From Roseofilum capinflatum BLCC-M114 (lineage in GTDB: Bacteria; Cyanobacteriota; Cyanobacteriia; Cyanobacteriales; Desertifilaceae): DNA of 64,000 bases. The stretch is from NCBI RefSeq assembly GCF_030068505.1, contig NZ_JAQOSO010000102.1, positions 63,336 through 127,335 of the forward strand, read 5' to 3'. Positions within the stretch are counted from its first letter, which is position 1; the number at the start of each line of letters is the position of its first letter. A program made the position numbers and the translations under genes. The notes under the pieces were generated by a model that ran no database searches, was not told the origin of the DNA, and worked only from the letters and a program-made list of their open reading frames with translations. Shown here one piece after another: positions 25,579 through 33,377 of this stretch.

Positions 25579-25741
25579 ATGCCCTCTCCCTAAATCCCTC
25601 TCCCACGGGAGAGGGACTTTATTCACCCCTTCTCCCTTCGACTTCGCTCCCTTCGGCTACGCTCCCTTCGACTTCGCTCAGGGCAAGCAGGGCAAGCAGG
25701 GCAGCGCCTGCGGGAGAAGGGGTTGGGGGATGAGGGGGGGG
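25579..25741. repeat. Interspersed palindromic repeat with nested tandem insert
   Basis: The same CCCTCTCCC/GGGAGAGGG element as at 24724, interrupted by a CCCTTCGACTTCGCTC-type tandem stretch (CTTCGACTTCGCTCCCTTCGGCTACGCTC units) and by GGCAAGCAGGGCAAGCAGGGCA. It fills the gap between the sheath and tube genes and ends at the sheath stop codon. Confidence 0.75.
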
Positions 25742-25742
25742 A

Positions 25743-27449
25743 TCAACCTTCGCCTTCAGCCGTCCACTGACTGATGCGGAAGATGACAAATTCAGCCGGT
25801 CGCACGGGAGCAATACCGACTTCTACATACAATCGACCGAGCATCATACTTTGGGGGGTATTGATATCGGCATCACATTTGACATAGAAGGCTTGCTCGG
25901 CACTTCCGCCCATCAATGCGCCCGATCGCCACAAATCGGTTAAGAAGCTGGTAATCGTCCGTTTAACCCGTTGCCACAAGTCCTCATCATTGGGTTCAAA
26001 CACGACCCATTGCATTCCATTCTCGATGGATTTCTCGATGTAGCTCATCAAGCGGCGAACGTTGATATAGCGCCATTGAATATTATCCGGCTCAACCAAA
26101 GTTCTGGCTCCCCAAACCCGAATGCCTCGGCTGGGGAAGGGACGGATACAGTTAATTCCGGCCGGGTTGAGCAGTTCCTGTTCTCGGAAATTACAATCGT
26201 AGGCTAAACCCATCACCCCTCTGGGCACTTCGTTGGCGGGGGCTTTATACACGCCTCGCGTTTCATCGGTGCGAGACCAAACCCCGGCCATATAGCCACT
26301 GGGAGGAATAGCCACCGGGCGACCAGCATTTCTGGGATTGGGAACCCGAATCCAGGGATAATAGAGGGCGGCAAACTGGGAGCGGCGATTAAATTCTTCC
26401 CGCAGCCAACGACTGATTTCTTGGGGTTTTACCCGGTCTGGGGGGGGATCGAGAATCACCATCCGGTTGGGAGCATTGGGAATATCGCCATCGGCTGCGC
26501 CTTCACAGAGGCTGACCATGACATCCATGATGCCGTGGAGTTGGTCAATATTGATCAGTCCCGCTTCGTAGACTTTCATCAGATCGGGGCAAGCCATGAT
26601 CGTCACTTCGTCAATCTCGAAGAGTCCGCGAACCCCGGTGCGGTCATCTCTTACCCCTTCGATGTGTTGGGAGAAGCGATCGGGGGGAGGCATCACCAGG
26701 GGAGGACTGATTTCATACACTCCATTACTGGGTCGCCGGGCAAGGGGCGAGCCAGTAATGGACAGGTCTACTGCCGCGATATATTCCGATTCTTCTAAGG
26801 CTGTCACTACATAATTGGCCACAGAAGTCTCGATTTGGGGATTCATGGTCAAGTTTTCAAACCGTTCGAGTTCTTCATCTCCTTGGGCGACGACTACGGT
26901 GAAAAATTCCCCGGTATTGGCGGTGATGGTTGTGCTAGAAGCTTCTGACTCTTCCGGTGGCGGTTTGGGTTCTCCGTCCATAATTTGTACCCGAACGGAG
27001 CGATCCACGGGGACAAGGCTAGAGACATTCTCGCCTGTGGTGGTTATATCGGAACCGGGACGGATGGAAAACTTGAGGGAGGGTCGATTTCCCCGGTTCG
27101 TAATGCTGGTTCCGGTTTCGGTGGCTTCGGGTTCTGGGGAACCGGGTAAGCGCGTGCCGATGCTGACGATCCAGCAACGGCCGCCGCCATTGAGGAACCA
27201 TCCATAGACGCTTAAGGGGAGATAGGCTCCAAAGTCGGTAAACCCATCGGAGTTGGGTCGGCCAAAGTATTGTAGATATTGATCCCAGGTGGTGACCAAC
27301 ATGGGTTTAAAGGGTTCTGCGCCCCCTCGGATGTCTTCGGTAAAACCGACGAAGCCTCCCACAGCAGTCGGAACCCCTTCTATGGGACGACTGCCGCGAT
27401 TGACTTCTTCGATATAAACACCGGGAGCGTAATAATCAAGTCTCGCCAT
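25743..27449 (-). CDS. eCIS contractile sheath protein (phage tail sheath family)
   Basis: 568 aa. The N-terminus MARLDYYAPGVYIEEVNRGSRPIEGV and the VGGFVGFTEDI block are standard for contractile sheaths of phage and Afp/PVC type. The variable middle (about residues 120-250) would be surface-exposed; the conserved C-terminal part includes NRRSQFAALYYPWIRV, AGVWSRTDETRGVYKAPAN, SRGIRVWGARTL, RYINVRRLMSYIEKSI and AEFVIFRISQ. Sheath contraction drives the inner tube. It is the first gene of the minus-strand run. Confidence 0.93.
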   Translation of the reverse strand: MARLDYYAPGVYIEEVNRGSRPIEGVPTAVGGFVGFTEDIRGGAEPFKPMLVTTWDQYLQYFGRPNSDGFTDFGAYLPLSVYGWFLNGGGRCWIVSIGTRLPGSPEPEATETGTSITNRGNRPSLKFSIRPGSDITTTGENVSSLVPVDRSVRVQIMDGEPKPPPEESEASSTTITANTGEFFTVVVAQGDEELERFENLTMNPQIETSVANYVVTALEESEYIAAVDLSITGSPLARRPSNGVYEISPPLVMPPPDRFSQHIEGVRDDRTGVRGLFEIDEVTIMACPDLMKVYEAGLINIDQLHGIMDVMVSLCEGAADGDIPNAPNRMVILDPPPDRVKPQEISRWLREEFNRRSQFAALYYPWIRVPNPRNAGRPVAIPPSGYMAGVWSRTDETRGVYKAPANEVPRGVMGLAYDCNFREQELLNPAGINCIRPFPSRGIRVWGARTLVEPDNIQWRYINVRRLMSYIEKSIENGMQWVVFEPNDEDLWQRVKRTITSFLTDLWRSGALMGGSAEQAFYVKCDADINTPQSMMLGRLYVEVGIAPVRPAEFVIFRISQWTAEGEG

Positions 27450-27824
27450 AATGGATTCCTTCCGAATACCAAGTTACTGTGGAGATTTCCGGTTAAGAGA
27501 TGACTTTATCCAAAAACGGAGATCAAAATCAAAAAAAATAGGGAGTTTTTCCTAAATAACTCTTGACCACGATAACTGCAACGATACAATAACGGAATTC
27601 TAAATGGCTAGTTCTTTAAGAGATTTTTTTGAAGGTTTACTTTTTTTAACTCTTCTTAATAATTGATAACAATTGAGTAAAAATATCCATAAAAAAGGAT
27701 AAAACTTAATCCATAGATCGATGACCGATCCTAGGCTAAGATAGCGGCTAAGACCCCATGAGTTATTCTGGGGCAGAGTTTAACTCCGGAATGGCTAGAG
27801 AATTGAAGCGAGTGAGTGAATTGA
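27450..27824. other. Divergent intergenic region between sheath and DUF4255 genes
   Basis: 375 bp, AT-rich, no gene. It should contain the promoters of both contractile injection gene runs. CCCC-ATGAGTTATTCT-GGGG (27755-27774) forms a small hairpin upstream of the DUF4255 gene. No -35/-10 pair stands out. Confidence 0.4.
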
Positions 27825-29129
27825 ATGGCTAATTATTTAGCGATCGCCACGGCCACAGCGACCATGCAGCGCATTATTCAACAAGCGATACAAACGGATG
27901 TGGATGGTTCTAGGGTAACTACGGTGCGCCCGGATGGTGCGGGGGGCGGTATCCCAGAGACTGGGGTTAATCTTTATTTATACCACATCAAACGCAATCC
28001 GGCTCTAACAAATCAAGATACTCCCAACTTTCAAAGACGGGGGGATATGGTTAAGCGCAGGCAAGCCGCCCTAGATTTATTTTACGTGATTTCTTGTTAT
28101 GGGAATGATGCAGAATTAGAACCGCAACGACTTTTAGGGTGTGTGGCTCGTGCGCTAGAAGACCAATTGGTTTTTACACCGCAAATGATTCAGGAAACGA
28201 TTAACGATCCGACGTTTGACTACTTAGAAGGGTCGGATTTAGCTGACCAAATTGAACAAATTCGGGCGGAATTCATCTCTGTTTCTACGGATGAACTCTC
28301 GAAAATTTGGTCGGTCTTTTTCCAGACTCCCCATGCTTTATCGGTGGTCTATAAAATTAGTGTGATTCTGATTGAAAGCGATGTATCGGCTAAATCTGCA
28401 CTACCAGTGCGCGATCGCCGCATGATCGGCGGCCCCTTCCCCAAACAACCCATGGTCGATCAAGTCGTCAATACCACGGGCAAATATATGCCGATTTTAG
28501 CCAACAGTACCCTCCGTATTCGCGGACGATTCCTTTCCCATTCCGTCACCCAAGTGCGGATCAATCAAGCGGAAGTGACTCCGCAAATTATCAACGACAC
28601 CGAATTAAGTCTTCCCCTGCGTCTGGTTCCCAATAGCCATTTGCGGGCCGGAGTTCAGTCCCTGCAAGTGATTCATCCCCAACTTCCCTCCCTTCCCTCT
28701 CAAAATGGTCGCTCTCGTCCCCGTCGCAGTGCCACGACTGAACCCATTCAAAAAGTGGAATCTAATGTTTTTCCGTTTGTGATCCGGCCGAGTTTTCTGG
28801 GTTATGAACTGGTAGACATAGAAGGAACGGAAGAAGACCGACGCTTGGGTAAAGTGATTATTCGCACTAACCTCACCATTGGGCCGGGTCAGCGAGTAGT
28901 GCTGATGCTGAATGAATATTCTAGCGAAAGTGCGATCGCCTATCTCTTCAACAGTACCCCCATTCGCGACAATACCCGCACCCCAATCATTCCCATCAGC
29001 AACGTACAACCTGGAGACTATTTTGTTCGCATTCAAGTTGACGGTGCAGAGAGCTTATTAGATGTGGATCTCGATCCCAATAGTCCCACCTATGAACAAT
29101 ATATCGGCCCCATTCTCACCTTGGAATGA
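27825..29129 (+). CDS. DUF4255 / Pvc16 N-terminal-domain protein (eCIS cap-like)
   Basis: 434 aa. The N-terminal 190 residues (MANYLAIATATATMQRIIQQAI, VNLYLYHIKRNPALTNQD, RRQAALDLFYVISCYG, LSKIWSVFFQTPHALSVVYKISVILIES) are a clear Pvc16_N/DUF4255 domain, found in eCIS clusters and linked to the terminator cap of the tube or sheath (family knowledge). The C-terminal part (about 220-434) is beta-rich, with IPT/TIG-like repeats. It is divergent from the sheath gene and 112 bp upstream of the AAA+ ATPase gene. Confidence 0.88.
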   Translation: MANYLAIATATATMQRIIQQAIQTDVDGSRVTTVRPDGAGGGIPETGVNLYLYHIKRNPALTNQDTPNFQRRGDMVKRRQAALDLFYVISCYGNDAELEPQRLLGCVARALEDQLVFTPQMIQETINDPTFDYLEGSDLADQIEQIRAEFISVSTDELSKIWSVFFQTPHALSVVYKISVILIESDVSAKSALPVRDRRMIGGPFPKQPMVDQVVNTTGKYMPILANSTLRIRGRFLSHSVTQVRINQAEVTPQIINDTELSLPLRLVPNSHLRAGVQSLQVIHPQLPSLPSQNGRSRPRRSATTEPIQKVESNVFPFVIRPSFLGYELVDIEGTEEDRRLGKVIIRTNLTIGPGQRVVLMLNEYSSESAIAYLFNSTPIRDNTRTPIIPISNVQPGDYFVRIQVDGAESLLDVDLDPNSPTYEQYIGPILTLE

Positions 29130-29181
29130 TTTCATACAGCGCTTTCTTCTCTGGTTGTGGGAATGGGGAGACGGGGAAGAC

Positions 29182-29234
29182 ATTCCCTATTCCCTATTCC
29201 CCATTCCCTATTCCCTATTACCGCGCGAAGCGCT
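29182..29234. repeat. Heptamer tandem repeat (CCCTATT)n with GCGCGAAGCGCT end
   Basis: About five CCCTATT-type units, followed by CTATTACCGCGCGAAGCGCT (29215-29234). This 20-mer recurs exactly at 31283-31302, so the AAA+ gene is flanked by direct repeats. Confidence 0.75.
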
Positions 29235-29241
29235 ATAAACC

Positions 29242-31242
29242 GTGACTGATTTATTCAACACCACCTGGCAAAACGAAAATCAACAGGCTTTAATCCAAGC
29301 GTTGGCACAACTGCAAACCAGGATTTCGGACTTCGTCCGACATGAAAATGACAAAATGAGTAAGGAATCTTCTACTAGGGAGGTCGTCACAGAGGAAGGT
29401 GAATCCATTCCCGATCTAGAGGAGTCTGAGTTTGCCCTGGATCAGTTGTGCAGTACGTTTAATCTTTCCAGTTTTGAACGGGATATTTTACTCTTGTGTG
29501 CGGGTGCAGAGTTAGATGAACAGTTTTTAGAATGGTTGAGCCACTTACAAGGAACGGGGCAGAAATCTTACCCGACGTTTGGGTTGGCGCTGAAACTGTT
29601 GGATCGCCCCCATTGGAGCGCCTTAACTCCGGAATCTCCCTTACGGTATTGGCGCTTAATTGAATTGGGAGCGGGGCCGTCGTTTACCCTCAGTCCCCTA
29701 AGAATTGATGAGAGTATTCTGCATTATTTGGCGGGAATAAAAACCCAACCGTTGCAGCTTGAAGCGTTGATCCGATCGCTGGAAATATCTGTATCCTTAA
29801 TGGAACATGACCATGAGTTGATCCAAACGTTGGTGGATACCTGGGTGGGTGCGGCTAATGGGCAGGAGTTTCCCTTGGTACAATTATGTGGGGAAGATAG
29901 TCAGAGTAAACAGGCGATCGCCGCTACCGCATTTTCCAGCCTCAATTTAACCCTCCATCATCTCGATCCGGCTCAACTTCCCTCTAGTCCTCATGATGTC
30001 CATCAACTGCTGAGATTATGGCATCGGGAAGCCTTTCTGAAAGGGTATGCGCTGTTGATTAACTGCGATCGCCTGTCCACTCCCCTGAACCAAAACCTCG
30101 CCCTAATCAAGCTTATTCAAGAGATTAGCACGCCGGTGATTCTGACGAGTGGCGATCGCCTCTCCATCCCCAACCGCTCCATCATTAACCTCGAAGTCCA
30201 CAAACCCACCCTCAGCCAACAATCCCAATATTGGCAAACTCACCTCGACTCTTGGGGTATCGAACTTAACGGCCAAGTGCAAACCCTAATCTCCCAATTC
30301 AACCTCACCAGTACCCAAATTCAAACCATCTGCGCCCATACCCTCAGTAAACACCGCAGCCAACCCCCCGAAATCATTACCCGTGAACTCTGGAGCGCCT
30401 GTCGCCACCAAGCCCGCCCCCGCATGGACGACCTAGCCCAACGCATCGAAGTCCAAGCCACCTGGGAAGATCTGGTACTTCCAGATACGCAAACGCAAAC
30501 CCTAAAAACCATGGCCGCTCACCTGCGCCAACGGGCAAAAGTCTATGAAAATTGGGGCTTTCGGCGCAAAAGTGGACGCGGTTTAGGCATCAGTGCCCTA
30601 TTTTCTGGCCCCAGTGGAACCGGGAAAACCACAGCAGCCGAAGTGCTTGCAAATACCCTAAAATTAGACTTATATAAAATTGACCTCAGTTCCGTGGTTA
30701 GTAAATACATTGGCGAAACCGAAAAAAACCTGCGCCGCGTGTTTGATGCGGCAGAAAGTGGGGGAACCATACTATTATTTGATGAAGCTGATGCTCTGTT
30801 TGGAAAACGTTCAGAAGTCAAAGATTCCCACGATCGCCACGCGAATATTGAAGTCAGCTATCTGTTGCAACGGATGGAAGCTTATCAAGGTCTCGCTATT
30901 CTCACCACTAACCTCAAAGGAGCCTTAGATAATGCCTTCATGCGACGCATCCGGTTTATTGTCCCCTTTAACTTTCCTGATATCAAACAACGGGCAGAAA
31001 TTTGGCGCAGAATCTTCCCCCCAGAAACGCCGACTCAAGATCTCGATATGAACAAATTAGGAAAACTGAGTATTTCCGGGGGAAATATCCGTAATATTGC
31101 CCTGAATGCTGCATTTTTAGCCGCAGAAGAGGATGAACCGGTACAAATGAAACATATTTTGCAGGCAGCCAAAAGTGAATATGTGAAACTGGAAAAACCT
31201 TTGCTCGATAGTGAAGTGAAAGGATGGATCGCTAAACCTTAG
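29242..31242 (+). CDS. AAA+ ATPase, eCIS (Afp15/Pvc15) type
   Basis: 666 aa from GTG. The N-terminal half (about residues 1-400) is family-specific and winged-helix-like (LCSTFNLSSFERDILLLCAGAELD). The C-terminal AAA+ domain has Walker A GPSGTGKTT (about 456-464), Walker B ILLFDEADALFG, an arginine-finger region (FMRRIRFIVPF) and sensor GGNIRNIALNAAFLA. Afp15-type ATPases are needed for particle assembly or effector loading in eCIS. It probably forms an operon with the DUF4255 gene. Confidence 0.9.
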   Translation: MTDLFNTTWQNENQQALIQALAQLQTRISDFVRHENDKMSKESSTREVVTEEGESIPDLEESEFALDQLCSTFNLSSFERDILLLCAGAELDEQFLEWLSHLQGTGQKSYPTFGLALKLLDRPHWSALTPESPLRYWRLIELGAGPSFTLSPLRIDESILHYLAGIKTQPLQLEALIRSLEISVSLMEHDHELIQTLVDTWVGAANGQEFPLVQLCGEDSQSKQAIAATAFSSLNLTLHHLDPAQLPSSPHDVHQLLRLWHREAFLKGYALLINCDRLSTPLNQNLALIKLIQEISTPVILTSGDRLSIPNRSIINLEVHKPTLSQQSQYWQTHLDSWGIELNGQVQTLISQFNLTSTQIQTICAHTLSKHRSQPPEIITRELWSACRHQARPRMDDLAQRIEVQATWEDLVLPDTQTQTLKTMAAHLRQRAKVYENWGFRRKSGRGLGISALFSGPSGTGKTTAAEVLANTLKLDLYKIDLSSVVSKYIGETEKNLRRVFDAAESGGTILLFDEADALFGKRSEVKDSHDRHANIEVSYLLQRMEAYQGLAILTTNLKGALDNAFMRRIRFIVPFNFPDIKQRAEIWRRIFPPETPTQDLDMNKLGKLSISGGNIRNIALNAAFLAAEEDEPVQMKHILQAAKSEYVKLEKPLLDSEVKGWIAKP

Positions 31243-31282
31243 CCTGTTATCATGACCTTCAAGAGAACCTATTACCCATTAC

Positions 31283-31302
31283 CTATTACCGCGCGAAGCG
31301 CT
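31283..31302. repeat. Direct repeat CTATTACCGCGCGAAGCGCT (second copy)
   Basis: Exact copy of 29215-29234, preceded by a heptamer-like TTACCCATTAC stretch. Confidence 0.8.
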
Positions 31303-31402
31303 GTAGAGTCTGTTGGCGTTGTTGAAAAAATTTTTTGTTACTCTTTCCGGATTCAGAAGACCAACTTAGGGATAGTGGTATGGTAGATGCACCCTGATGA
31401 TT

Positions 31403-31435
31403 CCCCTTGGCTCCCCTGCTAAGGGGGTTTTTTTT
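31403..31435 (+). terminator. Rho-independent terminator after the AAA+ gene
   Basis: CCCCTT (31403-31408) pairs with AAGGGG (31421-31426), followed by eight T (31428-31435). The hairpin arms resemble the chromosome's dispersed CCCCTT/AAGGGG repeats. Confidence 0.65.
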
Positions 31436-31580
31436 GCAGCAAATGGGGATGCAGGGGGAGGGAGATGGGGAGAATGGGATCTGTGATTTGTATTTTTTAA
31501 TTGAGATTGGCATCATGTTAAAGTGAGGGCAGAAAATCATTGCTACCCATCGAGCCAAGACATTGAACGAACCCCCTGCT

Positions 31581-32708
31581 ATGGATCAGGATGTTTACAA
31601 ACGCGATAACGAGTCTGATTTGAATTCGGATTCTATCCATATGGCTTCTTGGTCAATGGAACAAGAAGTCAATGGGTTGATGGATGATTTGTTTGAAGAT
31701 ATTGACCGCGTGTTAGATCGCGGTGGCGCTCTGCCGAAGGAACCGGTGCAACCGGAATCGGTTTCTCTCGAACCTCTGGATATTCCTTCGATGAAGTTAC
31801 CCCAGGCGATCGCCGAAAATCTGGCTCAGATCTCCCCAGAATTGGCCAGTTTAACCCGTATGCCTCCAACCGAGAATCAGATGAATACCTTGACGACGGT
31901 AGAGGAGAATCCTATCAGTCCTCCTGCGGAGGAAACCTCGGAGATAGAATGGGCAGATTTGCCAGAGCATTCAGATCCAACGGTATTCGAGCAGGAAGAG
32001 GTGCTTCCGACTCCTGCTGCTGCTCCGACGGTTCAACCTTGGTGGGATCGTTTGCTGTTAGTTGGGTTGGGGGCGGCGATCGCTCTTCCCCTGGGTTGGT
32101 GGATCTCCAGCAGCCAGACTGGGCAAGGGCTACGCCAACAGTGGGCCCAGTTATTGCCCTCTGGCCAACCGACTCCGGAACCCATGGTTCCGGTTGATGT
32201 GCCCTCCACTGCTTTAGCGGATGAGGAGTTTGCCAATTATATGCAGCGCTCTTTGAAGTTGAAGGATCAGTTAAGCCAAAATCAGGAGGCTGAACCAGAG
32301 AGTGCCTCTGAGCCACAATTACCAGAGAGCATTCCATCCCCTCCGACTCAGGTTTTGGAGCGGGTATATATTCCCGTGTATCAACCGACTCCTGCTCCTG
32401 TGCCTTCTCCAGAGGTGGCAGCACCATCACCGAGTCCGACTGATGATGGAGTTTCGCCTTCTCCTTCACCGTCACCGGTTCCGCCTAATGTGACGAATAA
32501 TCCTGAAGGCAATTTGATGCTGACGGGAATTCTAGAATTAGGCGATCGCTCGGCAGCTTTATTTGAGATTGATGGCATGTCTCGCCGGTTTCAGGTGGGG
32601 GAAATGATTGGTTCAAGTGGATGGATGTTGGTGGATATTGTCAATCAAGAGGCGATCGTTCGGCGTAATGGCGAAGTGCGATCGGTGTTTGTCGGTCAGA
32701 AGTTTTGA
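31581..32708 (+). CDS. One-TM proline-rich protein, cyanobacterial hypothetical
   Basis: 375 aa from ATG 31581 (a TTG at 31563 in the same frame would add 6 residues). An acidic cytoplasmic N-terminus (about 1-155) contains EQEVNGLMDDLFEDIDRVLDRG. A transmembrane helix (about 160-180, RLLLVGLGAAIALPLGWWI) leads to a Pro/Ser-rich linker and a C-terminal beta-rich domain of about 60 residues (GILELGDRSAALFEIDG, RRFQVGEMIGSSGWML, RRNGEVRSVFVGQKF) like the HR domain of GspC/PilP-type proteins. The function is unknown. It is followed by the TIGR04376 gene. Confidence 0.75.
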   Translation: MDQDVYKRDNESDLNSDSIHMASWSMEQEVNGLMDDLFEDIDRVLDRGGALPKEPVQPESVSLEPLDIPSMKLPQAIAENLAQISPELASLTRMPPTENQMNTLTTVEENPISPPAEETSEIEWADLPEHSDPTVFEQEEVLPTPAAAPTVQPWWDRLLLVGLGAAIALPLGWWISSSQTGQGLRQQWAQLLPSGQPTPEPMVPVDVPSTALADEEFANYMQRSLKLKDQLSQNQEAEPESASEPQLPESIPSPPTQVLERVYIPVYQPTPAPVPSPEVAAPSPSPTDDGVSPSPSPSPVPPNVTNNPEGNLMLTGILELGDRSAALFEIDGMSRRFQVGEMIGSSGWMLVDIVNQEAIVRRNGEVRSVFVGQKF

Positions 32709-32790
32709 GAGTTACTCGATTGTTGGTGAAGGAAGCCCCTAAAACGGGTTTACGATCATATCAGCCATATCAGCAGAGGAGGATAAAACG

Positions 32791-33363
32791 GTGGGTATTT
32801 TTGATGATGTCAATCGCTTTTTAGAAGATCGTTTGGATGAGTTTCTTCGGAATCATCCCCAATTGGAGTTATCAATTTTAGAAGATCAACTCCACGAGCA
32901 ACAGGAAGATACCCTGCGCCTAATTGTGGATTTACAGCGTCAGGAAAAACAAGCCCAAGAAGAAATTATGGCAACGGCTCAGGAAATTCAGCGTTGGCAT
33001 GGTTGGGTACAAAAGGCGAGGGATAAAGGGCGGATGGATTTAGCTCAGGCAGCCGAAGAACGGGAAAATGCTCTGTTGCACAAAGGGAATCAGTTATGGG
33101 GAAAAATGCAAGGCTGTAAACAGAGAATTGTGAAGGCGAAGGAGTTATATCAGGAGATTAAGAAGCGTAAGGAAGAGGTTCACGCTAGGGTGATGAAAAT
33201 GGAGGCGCAAGCAAGTGCGAGTGAAAAAACAACCAGTTCTCCTCCGGGTTGGAATCAGGGTTATACTCGCATTGGTAGTAGTCCCGATCCTTTGGAAGAG
33301 GAATTTCGCCGTTGGGAAGCGGATCAGGAATTACAAGATTTGAAAGATCAGATGAAGAAATAA
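32791..33363 (+). CDS. TIGR04376 family protein
   Basis: 190 aa from GTG with GAGGA nearby upstream. MGIFDDVNRFLEDRLDEFLRNHPQLEL at the start is diagnostic of this cyanobacterial family. The central part (about residues 30-140) is a long, charged coiled coil resembling PspA/IM30-type helices. The C-terminus carries DPLEEEFRRWEADQELQDLK. No function is established. It is 82 bp downstream of the proline-rich gene. Confidence 0.85.
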   Translation: MGIFDDVNRFLEDRLDEFLRNHPQLELSILEDQLHEQQEDTLRLIVDLQRQEKQAQEEIMATAQEIQRWHGWVQKARDKGRMDLAQAAEERENALLHKGNQLWGKMQGCKQRIVKAKELYQEIKKRKEEVHARVMKMEAQASASEKTTSSPPGWNQGYTRIGSSPDPLEEEFRRWEADQELQDLKDQMKK

Positions 33364-33377
33364 TTAATAATTAACAA

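Larger units (their letters stand above)
31243..31580. other. Repeat- and terminator-containing gap after the AAA+ gene
   Basis: No gene. It contains the second flanking 20-mer (31283-31302), the terminator at 31403-31435 and no recognisable promoter for the downstream gene. Confidence 0.5.
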
